Part shown: piece after piece, positions 8,504-17,441 of the stretch
How positions within the stretch are numbered: the stretch's first letter is position 1
Layout of the letters: each line of letters starts with the position of its first letter
NCBI GenBank assembly: GCA_000310025.1
Contig: FN648869.1
Location: forward strand, 1-20,095
Direction: 5' to 3'
DNA from: Ectocarpus siliculosus
Lineage: Eukaryota > Sar > Phaeophyceae > Ectocarpales > Ectocarpaceae
DNA: 20,095 nt
Program-made: the position numbers and the translations under genes
The notes under the pieces: generated by a model
Database searches by the model: none
Told to the model about the DNA's origin: nothing
The model's input: only the letters and a program-made list of their open reading frames with translations

Positions 8504-9464
8504 TTATGTCGTGTGTTGTTATATTCTGCCTTCTTCACAGGAACACGTAGACTATATATATACCTATATCAGCCAACAGACAAACTCATCTGTGTGTGTG
8601 AGTGCGCAGCGGGCGTCATGTGAAATAACCGTACCGCCGTAACAGCCAGAAAGGCGTAACGGTAGCCACGGACAACAACAAACGGTGCGTGTGTCTGGCA
8701 CCGTAGAGGGCGGAACAAACTATGGTAGGGCAACGTATTGTGCATATGTATGCGGTGACCAATTATTCATGATGTTTCGAGCAGTCCACACCGTGTGTAC
8801 CACAGCGGCGCAAGCTTGTGTAACAAGCAGCGGCGTGTGTATGCAGCAGCGCGCAAGTGCAACCAGGCGTTGACTTAAGGTGTGGCATACTTCTATGATG
8901 TGAGCAATGTACCGGGCAACAGCAGCAGGCCTTCATCAAAAGAGTGGTACCAGATACGTGGAACACCAAATATAGCCATGATTGGTTGTGGACACGTGTA
9001 ACAGCCAACAAGACGAAAAACTTGCGGCGGACCAAAAACATCAGCGTGTGCAGGGGTTTCGCCATGAAGAAAATGGGTGTACAATATTAGCTGGGCAATG
9101 GCGTGTAGCGCCGCTAGCACCACATTGATTGTCGATAGCTGCACAAACATAACAGCACAAGAAGTGAACCTGCTGTGGACAAGCATCAGCGTGTCTGTGT
9201 GCACCCTGCTTTTCGTCATGGAGAAACTGCGTGCGCAATGATAGGGGGGCAACGGCGTGTAACAACTCACTATTGCAACGGTGGTGAGTCGACGAACAAT
9301 ACGCCATCGGCGCATGTAGTCTATACAGCAGGAACAAACACCAAAAGCGTACAAGTGAAACAGGCTGTCGGACGAACTTGACTTTGACTAAATAGGTGTG
9401 ACATATTCCATAATGTGAGGACCGGGCAACAGCGGTAGGCCTTTGTCATTAGAGTGGTAACTAC

Positions 9465-10065
9465 CAGGGATGTATGCTACGGCGGTACGCGTACACATTG
9501 CAGATGTACGTAACTAGTTCCATCCCACGTATGTTTTGACGTTTTGCGGTAACTTGGGGTACCCCCCTCTATGCTGCGCCCCCCCCACGGCAGCAGCGCC
9601 ACTACTGTGTGCACTTTGGGGGGTTTCGGATTTATTTGGGGCAGCGGGGCGACAAGGGTTTAAGGAACGGTGTCACCACATCCCTGGGGTTTACACCATA
9701 ATAGTATCCAGAACATCATTCACCGCTGCTGCAGGTGGGAGCAGTTTGAAGTTTGAAGTTTGAAGCTTGGAGAACACAAGCAGCATGTCTAACGCACGCA
9801 GTATACACGTATACACGTGTACGCGTGTACACAAGGAAGGCTCATGCCAACCCGTGAATCCCTAATCTCTACCTGCTGTAATCGCGTTTGTGTCATACTT
9901 GTACCTTGTACGGTGTTTAACAACCCATACGGTGTTTAACACCCCGGGGACGACGAGATTTCGTCCCCGGTATGCTGCCGTAATTACGCGTACGTAACAT
10001 ATTTTGTTGATTTCCCGTAATTACGGGTACGTGATGGCCGGCAACCGCCGTAACATACATCCCTG
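9465..10065. mobile_element. Short non-autonomous TIR element nested in a direct repeat
   Basis: The 601-base element has 22-bp inverted ends: left 9465-9486 and right 10044-10065, with one mismatch. They read cagggatgtatg, then c or t, then tacggcggt. AACTA lies at 9459-9463 on the left (one C before the terminus) and directly follows the right end at 10066-10070, so it may be a target duplication. The sister repeat at 8871-8991 has no insertion at the equivalent point, which supports the boundaries. CAGGG termini recall hAT elements, but hAT duplications are normally 8 bp, so the superfamily is left open. The interior has no transposase; it holds a purine run of gtttgaa repeats, an alternating acgtgtac stretch and a strong hairpin at 9944-9970. 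Confidence 0.65.
9944..9970. repeat. Strong hairpin (10-bp GC-rich stem)
   Basis: The arms ccggggacga (9944-9953) and tcgtccccgg (9961-9970) are perfectly complementary around a 7-base loop. Just before it, tacggtgtttaaca occurs twice in tandem (9909-9922 and 9929-9942). It sits inside the TIR element, so it is probably part of that element rather than a host regulatory site. Confidence 0.7.
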
Positions 10066-10126
10066 AACTAGATACTAACATTTGTAGATACCTGAAATAA
10101 TACCAAATAGCCATGGTTGGTTGTGG

Positions 10127-11739
10127 AAACGCCGACAAGAACAGTCTGTTGTCGGTTATTTTTCTCGCCAAGAAGCAATCAGTCACCTGTCTGTGCCACA
10201 GAAACCATGAGACCGTACATATGTATGCATAAATGCATAAATGCATACTGTAAGTGTCGGCAGAATACATATACATACATGTAGATGCAGGGGCGGGAGG
10301 GGGGCAAGAGACGGATGAGACGGCGAGGGAAGAAAGCAAACGAGAAGAGACGGACCGAGTGGCACGATACGTGCCGGATTGAATTTCTTTTAGCCAATTT
10401 TTTACAAAACAGCACAACAGCAAGGTGAAACTATTGTACCGATAAGAACCAAGGGTAAAGGCAACAACCATGCCGGCGTGCGTGCGCAGCCGCACCCAGT
10501 CCGAACGAAACAATACAGTCATGAGCACCGTGAGGACACGGCGTGTGCAAGAGGGATGGGAGAGCGGCACAACGGTTTGCAAAAGTTTGCAACATTCAAC
10601 GTGACGTAACTGTGAAACGTCTGACAGCAACATCGGCGTGTTGCGTGCAACAACAGCTGTACCGTATCAGTGCAAAACGAACAAGACCGTCATGAGAGCA
10701 CAAGCTGTTTGTGTCCAGCGACCAGCAGTCAAACGAATTAATTGTGCTGATTGCGCGACCTTCATGTGAGAACGACAACACAACGAACGGCGCGCGCCGT
10801 TGCAATCGTTTTGTTTTGTGGTTTTCTTTACTGCAGCAGCACATAAAATGTACCATAGACCGAATTGTATGAAACGAGAGTGTAGCTGGAACAATAACCA
10901 CACCACAAAAAGGAGGTACTCCTTCGTGGTGCGACCCCAGGCTGTGTGTGGCAGACATACATGTGTGAGACCAAGCAGCCATGTGCGCCCCAGAGCAACA
11001 TGTTGTGGACAAACCGAACACCGAGCAGGTGTTCCACGGGGAAACATTCGTGCGTGCCAACTTGCTGATTTTGTTTTTTTTCGAACGAATAAGAAGCAGT
11101 GCTGCATCGTTCGCAACGGAACCATACAGCAGTGCCATCCGACACACGACGCGCGCGCATGTCTCCGCGCGGACAGACAGCTTAGCACGGGCAAGACACG
11201 TTAACTTGGAGTACGACGTTTTACCCCCGAAAAACTCGCACGCCGACCAACGGGCGCAGGTGTCAGCAAGAAACAGTTACGTGTGTTCATTTTTTCTTTT
11301 TTTCCCGAAAACTAATGTACTACTGTATGCATATGTTCCGCAGAAATCAGTGATGCATGTCCGCACAGAAGACCACCATGGTTGCAGTGTCCACGTCGAG
11401 AAAACAGCCAAAAACCATCCTGCACGCGGCACACAGACGGACACCGATATGGCGGTGCAGACAAGACGGTTAGACTTTAGTGTCGCGAGACCTACCAGCG
11501 TAGTCTCTATATTTCGAAGGGCGTGAAGGAGGAACACTCGCACCACAAATATTCGCACAAAACTTGTACAGTAGTACATGTTTATTTGTTTTTTCATTGG
11601 CACGAAGCGAGCATCGCACCTCTGGTCTGTCGTGTGCTTAGTGAGCAGCGCTGTTGGATTAGGCGGCACTCAGATGTGGGTGGGCACTCCCCCCCATCGC
11701 AAAAGCACGTCCTCTAACAACGAGCCCTGATCGCTCAAC
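10127..11739. other. CA/TG-rich region without a recognisable gene
   Basis: Long open frames occur on both strands at once between 10596 and 11204. That indicates a composition poor in stop codons rather than a gene, and none resembles a known family. 10222-10285 is a low-complexity atgcataa/atacat tract. T-rich runs occur near 11070, 11290 and 11585. Nothing else is supported. Confidence 0.4.
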
Positions 11740-12096
11740 TCATGCGGTTGCGGTCAAAGACCCCCCCAAGGTCCAACGTAGCCCCCCCGCCGTGCCCGGC
11801 ACCAGCGCGGTGTAGCAAGGCGAAGCATAGGCCGCGATGGTTGCGTCCACGAACGTGGCCGTCTGGCGGTCAGGTTGAGGAGTGGAGGTAGAAGCGGGCC
11901 CACCGGTGAGCTCGCAGCCGCTGTGGGGCCGAGAGAGCCACCGGCAACCAGTCGCCGAAGCCGCCGCGGCGGAACGCCGCGTGTTACAAGGCGGTCTGTT
12001 ACCTCTCAAGTATTTATTTCCTGTCTCCTCGATAGCTCCGGCGTACATATAGTATTTCGGGAGAGAGAAAAAGGGTGCTGAACGAGGTAGAGTCAT
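11740..12096 (-). CDS. Uncertain ORF, 118 codons, GC-rich
   Basis: The frame starts at ATG 12096 and ends at 11740. It lies over a locally GC-rich island (about 11780-12000) that stands out from its surroundings. The translation is Ala/Thr/Pro-rich (segments such as TSTPQPDRQTATFVDATIAAY and TALVPGTAGGL), with no signal peptide, no membrane segment and no family I recognise. C7 and G-rich runs lie inside it. It could be a decayed retroelement fragment, an exon of an unseen gene, or chance. A competing frame on the same strand is also open over about 30 codons. Confidence 0.2.
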   Translation of the reverse strand: MTLPRSAPFFSLPKYYMYAGAIEETGNKYLRGNRPPCNTRRSAAAASATGCRWLSRPHSGCELTGGPASTSTPQPDRQTATFVDATIAAYASPCYTALVPGTAGGLRWTLGGSLTATA

Positions 12097-13878
12097 TTTC
12101 CAACATCCTTCATGGGATATCTGACTCCTCCAGATTTCGTTTTCGTTCCGAAATCTGGATTCGTCTCAAATCCGATATTACTCCCAGAAATTCGTTCTGC
12201 CATGACCTGCGGTGTCTCACAACGTAAAAGGGTGGACACATGCTGCACAGCGGTGGAATACCGTGTGTGTCACGCAGTCTGCGTCTACAGTACTCGCCAG
12301 ACGTTATTTGTGTACAATCTACACTACTACTTTAGAAATAGTGTAGGAAATTCCTTTACTGCTGCGTTTGTCACGAGATTGAGGGTTAAAATATCGATGG
12401 TTTTACGACGCCCCCCCGCGTGCAAAGCAAGAGTGCACCAACGGGAGTTCGTCCATGCCCTCGTTGGCGAATAGTTTTCGTTCGTCTGTCTATCGTGCAC
12501 GTCGAGATGGTTCGAAACTACTCTGTGTAAACGCTGTGCGTAGATATATTTTGGTCAGGACGTCCGGCCTACACACCTTTCGGCACGAATCTCGGCACGA
12601 ATAATGAGCGAACAACCGCACGGTTGGTTGTATGTGGTGAAGGAGCTGCAGCAGAACAGCAGCACAAACTTTGGTACTCTGTCCTCAAGTGTGTAGATAG
12701 GTACTTTGAGATGCTTACCTGCGTAGGTTTTCGGGATCTGCGTTCCTCGTCGTGTTGCTTGCAGGGTGGATGATGAGGAGGAGTGATAAGTGATGATGAG
12801 TGGTGGCGTTGTGTGTGTACTGTTTGTACATGCCAGAGGCTTGTACTTGTACGGAATCCGGATCTTTAGCAGATATCCGAAGTGTCGGAGACCCAGGGTT
12901 TCTTCATATTTCGGTTCACAGTGGCTGCATATGGCAATTAATTGCGGGCAACGAGCAACAAGCGGTTTCAGGCATTTTTTGTTCCGATTCGGCGTTTACA
13001 TCATAACTTTTTCCTTACATAAATGATAGTATGACACAACGAGTACCTATCTATCTTGTGCAATAAGAAAAGAGTCTGTGTACTACTGCTTGCTGTGTAT
13101 CTCATAGATAGATTAACAATGTGAGTCCATACGTCAGGTTTTCGTCAGACCCTTACAACCCGACTCTTACATAATTCTCTCGACAATGAATGTGTACTCT
13201 CCAGACAGACCTGGTATGTATGTATTTCGAACGACATCCATCCGCAAAAATGAAGAATTTGGCCGGACCACCACACGGCCGGCACCCAAGTGGCGGCACC
13301 AACGGCAGTCGACCTGCCCACCACCATCATCCTCCCCAAAAATCTTCGGTCGCACAGGCCATGCGGGCGCACATCACTACCTAGTGTACATTGTTCCGGA
13401 GTCTGTTTTAGAGCCGTAAATGAAGAATCGAGCTGGACAACCACGGCACCACGGCAGCCCACCTGCCCACCACCAACAACAATATTTTTGAGAAATTGAG
13501 AGCGAAGCATGAAATTGAGTGAGATTATATATTGGAAGATAGAATATAACAGGCGTACGATTCCTGGAGAGCCAAATGTCTACTGCCTCTGAACCAGCCT
13601 CCCGCATGTAGGAACCAGCAGTTGAGCTATGCCATGGCGGTGTCAAAGGTGGGCAGAGTGATCAAGAACTTTGGTGGCGTCAGGAGAGAGGGTGCAGAGC
13701 AACGGGAAGTGAAGCTACATGGTTTGGACATATTTGTGTCGCACGAGTGTGCATGTGTTTTTATTACTAGCATCGACCGCGCTAACCGGCTGACCAATGA
13801 AAAGACGTCAGTCATAGTGCGGTTGAAAACACGAGACAATGAAGAAAAAATGTTCTCCCGTGCCATTTGCAGATTTAA
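12097..13878. other. Region upstream of the copia element, no convincing gene
   Basis: A hairpin with ccagatttcg and cgaaatctgg arms lies at about 12131-12158. A diverged duplication places tgaagaat...ggcacc...acctgcccaccacca at 13251-13331 and again at 13421-13481, with a 170-base offset at the left end and about 149 at the right. Small open frames, including 13622-13918 on the plus strand, match nothing known. No copia-type LTR, primer-binding site or TG...CA boundary could be identified before the gag region. Confidence 0.4.
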
Positions 13879-14340
13879 CAGCACGGAATTACACCAAATG
13901 ACTCGCTGTTCAAGCTGAGACCATCGTTCGTCTGTACAAGGAGCAACTACCACGGAAGCGTTTTTCGCAAGGCCAACAGAAAACACGAACGAGACGAACA
14001 GCTCTACGGTCATCATCAATCAGCTAAATATGTGTTACGGCGACACGCACCTGTGGATGAATCGAGTGGCAGCGGACTAGCTGTTTGGAAGGAGCTGGAA
14101 TCAAAATTTCAGCCTGCCGATGAACACCGGCGGAGAAACCTGGAACGAGAATTGGAATCAGCTACCATGCGAACTGGTACTGATCCAGACATATTCATCA
14201 CCCATGTCTGGCAGCTCGCGGAGCAACTTCGTTTCATCGGAGGGACCGTCACCGATGAGAAACTCGGGGACATCATACTACAAGGACTGCCAGCAGAGTA
14301 CCACCTGATTCGGTACCATGCTACTGTAGTTCGAGGAATG
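13879..14340 (+). pseudogene. Copia gag, N-terminal segment
   Basis: The frame is open from 13879 to 14478 but has no clear ATG start. The recognisable part is VWKELESKFQPADEHRRRNL, then ITHVWQLAEQLRFIGGTVTD and LQGLPAEYHLIRYH, the usual helical pattern of copia gag (UBN2/retrotran_gag type) that packages element RNA. Around 14335-14340 the protein-like reading moves to the -1 frame, where it continues as EYNDLADITQTARNMWYNRN. The nominal remainder of this frame to 14478 is therefore out-of-frame sequence. Upstream, a stretch containing NYHGSVFRKANRK may be the diverged gag start. Confidence 0.75.
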
Positions 14341-15257
14341 AGTACAACGATCTGGCAGACATCACTCAAACGGCGCGGAACATGTGGTACAACCGCAACC
14401 GTAAAGATGGCGCCATCATCATCACGACATTTAAGGATAGGAGGAGTTCTGCTCGTGACGCGGGGTATTCAGCCATAACGCAAGCACCTCGTCAGCCAAG
14501 ACGCCGAGATGGAGGTTATTCGACGCCTTCATACAACAGAGATGCGGTGGAATGCTACAACTGCCACCGTGTGGGGCATGTTCAACGGAACTGTCCGGAG
14601 CTGTATTCAGGGAGTGGCCGAGCTCCTACACGGACCTACAGCAGCAGCGGCGGAAACAGGCGAAATGGATACTATTTTCAACAGCGATCGCGGAATAACA
14701 ATGGGCTTCGAGGATCCAACAACGGTTATCAGCAGCGATCGAGATCCAGCCGACCTGTACGACATGCATCGCCATGGAATAAACTAGCGACTTTTGTCAA
14801 CCAAGACCAAGACCAAGACCAAGATATAAGAATCAAGAATCCACCAGCCGGAGAACCTGTCCGGCCGCCAGCATCTATACCTGTACCCACTACATATCAA
14901 GAAGCCATGAGGTCTATGGATGCCGATCAATGGAAAGCAGCTATGGACAAGGAGATGAGAAGCCTGAAAGATCATGATGTGGCGGATCTAGTTCCAATTC
15001 AGAGTCTACCTCCTGGAGCTAAACCCATTGGATCGAGATGGTTATACAAGATGAAAGCAACCGGAGTTATGAAGGCAAGACTTATCGTCCAAGGCTGGGG
15101 ACAACGGCATGGAATCGACTGTGGAGGAACCTACGCACCTGTGAGTAGATTTAGCTCACAGCTGGTCTTAATGGCAATTGCAGCGGAAAGAGGATACGTT
15201 GTGGAAACGATGGACGTGGTGACTGCATTTCTCCAGAGCAAAGTGGAAGAAGAAGTG
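14338..15257 (+). pseudogene. Copia gag C-terminus with CCHC knuckle joined directly to RT N-terminus
   Basis: The middle frame carries a CX2CX4HX4C zinc knuckle, CYNCHRVGHVQRNC, at 14553-14594, the nucleic-acid-binding end of gag. An Arg/Ser/Asn/Gly-rich linker follows, with a 6-base tandem repeat (caagac, about 14801-14824) encoding a Q-D run. RT begins with TTYQEAMRSMDADQWKAAMD and continues through KPIGSRWLYKMK, ARLIVQGWGQRHGIDCGGTY and METMDVVTAFLQS-like text; the Asp of MDVVTAFL (15213-15215) is the first catalytic aspartate. Protease and integrase, which should separate knuckle and RT, are missing. Continuity is lost at about 15257, where one extra base moves the reading to the next frame. 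Confidence 0.85.
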
Positions 15258-15258
15258 C

Positions 15259-16437
15259 ATGTTCGTCAAGCTATACGAAATAATGGATGGAGTGACGGGA
15301 CCACCGCTGGTGATGAAGCTCAAGAAAAGCTTACACGGATTGAAGCAGAGCCCTCGGAACTTCGGCAACGCATTTGCCAAAGGAATAAAAGAAATCGGGT
15401 TTACTGCTCTACTGAGCGACCCGTGCGTATATGTGTACGGTGCTGGACCGACATATGCGATACTATGTGTGTACGTGGACGACTGCACACTAGCTGGAAA
15501 GACACCGAGCGTGGTTCAAGATTTGAAGAACCAACTATCGGACAAATTCAAGATGACGGACGGAGGACCAGCGGAACTACTACTACGGATGGAGATTTCT
15601 CAGAGCGACGGAGAAATCGCAGTGAGCCAACACAAATATGTGATGAACATACTGGACAAGTATCAAATGAAGGACTGCAAATCAGCGGCGACTCCAGGAT
15701 GCGGGCATGAAATTGAACAAGAGCCGGAGAATGCAATATATTTAAATGACCAGGACAAGAAACTCTACCAGGGAATAGTCGGAAGTCTCCTCTTCTTGAC
15801 TAACACGACGAGATGGGAGATTGGATATGCCGTCATGATCCTGTGCAGAGGGATGAACAAGCCTACCAATCAACATATGGTCGGGGCAAAGAGAGTGCTG
15901 CGATACCTTCGAGGATGCCCGGATATGCCACTAAAGTTCAGGAGAGGACAATGGGACCTAAAGTGCTACTGTGACGCGAGCTTCGCTGGATCGGGCGAGA
16001 GACTTCAGAAGCGTTCTTCTACTGGATATATCTTCATACTGGCGGGAGGCTTCATCAGTGCTGCATCAACTCTGCAGAAGCTAACAGCACAATCAAGTGT
16101 ACATGCCGAGATCAGCGCGATGGCTACAGCAGCAAGGGAAGCAATTTATCTGCAAGGTGTACTGTCGGAACTTGGATTTCCACGCGGCAACATCCCGCTT
16201 CATTCGGATTCAACGGGAGCGCTGAGCATAGCAGGAAACTCCATGTTTCGAGGCCGCTGCAAGTTCATCAGCACGAGATACTGGCTACTTCGCCAGAACA
16301 TCAACCAGGGAAACATTGTGCTAAAGTTCGTGAGGAGTGAGGAGCAGCTTGCGGACATACTGACCAAGCATCTGGAACGTGTCCAATTCGTCAAACTGCG
16401 GACATTGGTTCAAGAACATGGAGGATCTACGAAATAG
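15259..16437 (+). pseudogene. Copia reverse transcriptase C-terminal part and RNase H
   Basis: This is a long open frame of 392 codons. It has MKLKKSLHGLKQSPRNFGN, the catalytic YVDD (15472-15483) within LCVYVDDCTLAG, then YVMNILDKYQMKDCKSAATP and YQGIVGSLLFLTNTTRWEIG, all standard for copia RT. RNase H follows with the three expected acidic residues: Asp in CDASFAG (15973-15975), Glu in SSVHAEISAM (16108-16110) and Asp in HSDSTGALSI (16207-16209). The protein ends with EEQLADILTKHL, the usual copia C-terminus. All visible active-site residues are kept, so this part decayed little. The ATG at 15259 is incidental, because the true reading comes from the previous segment across a one-base shift. 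Confidence 0.88.
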
Positions 16438-16609
16438 GATATTTCATATGGCGGAGCAGCAGATGTGACAGTTTCAGATGTATAAGGACAACACGAGAAG
16501 GCTGGTGCGACGACTACACACCAATCACTACCGAGAAGGTCAAGGCTGAGACAATCTAGACAACAACGACAAGGAAATACATCACAAACAAGACAGAACT
16601 TCCTGGACG

Positions 16610-16651
<42 letters not shown>

Positions 16652-17441
16652 GCGTCATCATCGATGACGTCTGGAGACACAACGACGGCTTAATTGCTAC
16701 ACTGGAGAAGGAAACGGGATGAGAAGGAAAGTCATGACGTATGAAATAGTTATACCGAACATCAGTAACGTAAAGAAGAGTGATTTTTTGTGAAAATAAA
16801 GTGAATCCCGGCATAGACATCACAGACGACATGATATGATGTTTGCTGCACGTATCAGGTGTGATTGTGGTAAGGTAAAATCATTGGCCAGATGAAAGAG
16901 AAATGCTGTGATAGAGGCATGTGTTTACGTACATGCTAAGAGCGTTGAGGTATAGGAGTATTTGTATGCGACGAAGGAAAGGTTTACTATGGTCATTCAA
17001 CTGTAGTCAATTGTTATGGTATTTGGAGGTAGACAAGTGATCGTGGTTGATCATGGTTATTTGGCGCCGTCGGATGATGAGACGTGACGTCATGCTAGAT
17101 CAGGGCTTTATGCCGAGACATGTGCCCTTCTGTTCAGTGTGTGCGTACAGGCGATCTATGATCGCGTGTGCGTGGGATATTGTGAGTTGGCTTGGAAAGC
17201 GTTAATCAAGAGAAAGAGAACAACGGAAAGCAACAACAACCTGCTACTGTGGTCGGACAAGAGAGTTCCACACAGCTCAAAGGTGATTGATTCTGAAGGA
17301 AGGGGTCAAATACCATTACACTGGCGTTGTTGGTTTTGGTCGTGTTGCTTGATTCTTGCGTTCAATTGATTTTGATTTTTTCGCTTTTTTGCAGTCGTCT
17401 GCTGAATAGCGGCAGGGCAACAGCCTTGGCCCTGCTTCAGC
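16438..17441. other. Non-coding region between copia element and repeat-protein ORF
   Basis: A (CAA)n run of about 14 units lies at 16611-16651. It is followed by a small hairpin (cgtcatc/gatgacg, about 16654-16670). A purine-rich stretch at 16704-16732 could be a degenerate polypurine tract, but no LTR follows recognisably. An AATAAA occurs at 16795-16800, about 360 bases after the RNase H stop, and might have served as a polyadenylation signal. The right end is described separately as a candidate splice acceptor. Confidence 0.45.
17370..17394 (+). promoter_or_regulatory. Candidate 3' splice site before the 17442 ORF
   Basis: A long pyrimidine tract (tttgattttttcgctttttt) runs directly into gcag at 17391-17394, and the ATG at 17442 lies 47 bases further on. 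A possible donor (aag|gtgatt) is at about 17283, giving an intron of about 111 bases in the 5' leader. The predicted exon contains a small cagggc/gccctg foldback (17413-17434). Confidence 0.4.

Larger units (their letters stand above)
8580..10130. repeat. Block of diverged direct repeats
   Basis: Related segments recur in one orientation. The clearest pair is 8871-8991 and 9385-9463 continued at 10066-10126. Both contain tgac..aggtgtg, then ccgggcaacagc, ggcctt, agagtggta, gatac and finally a ccatg-ttggttgtgg end. A second recurring word (gggcaa followed by cg..gtgt) appears near 8729, 9090 and 9250. Another pair, catcagcgtgt, lies at 9040 and 9184. The second copy of the main unit is split by the element at 9465-10065. 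No gene is recognised; the unit may be an old tandemly duplicated transposon fragment. Confidence 0.6.
13879..16437 (+). mobile_element. Ty1/copia-type retroelement, internally deleted and frameshifted
   Basis: Domain order is gag (to about 14340), CCHC knuckle (14553-14594), reverse transcriptase (from about 14900) and RNase H (to 16437). RT before a copia-style RNase H, with YVDD and LHGLKQSP motifs, identifies Ty1/copia (Pseudoviridae-type) rather than Ty3/gypsy. Only about 300 bases separate knuckle and RT, where intact elements carry protease and integrase of roughly 600-700 residues. Neither a DSGA-type protease motif nor an HHCC/DDE integrase is present. Two one-base frame changes (14335-14340 and 15257-15259) break the polyprotein. 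No LTR pair was detected in the window, so the copy is probably a dead, partly deleted insertion. Confidence 0.85.

Noticed and set aside
9917-10633. Minus-strand open frame of 238 codons
   Set aside because: It crosses the right end of the TIR element and an atacat low-complexity tract (MYMYSADTY-like translation) and resembles no family.
10596-11526. Several overlapping open frames of 110-183 codons on both strands
   Set aside because: Simultaneous openness in many frames reflects stop-poor CA/TG-rich composition; no domain or start context supports any of them.
12112-12876. Possible inverted ends (ggatatctg words) of another transposon
   Set aside because: Similarity is limited to about nine bases plus scattered matches, with no target duplication.
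13100-17400. LTR pair for the copia element
   Set aside because: By eye no long direct repeat links the sequence before gag with that after RNase H; a self-alignment would settle it.
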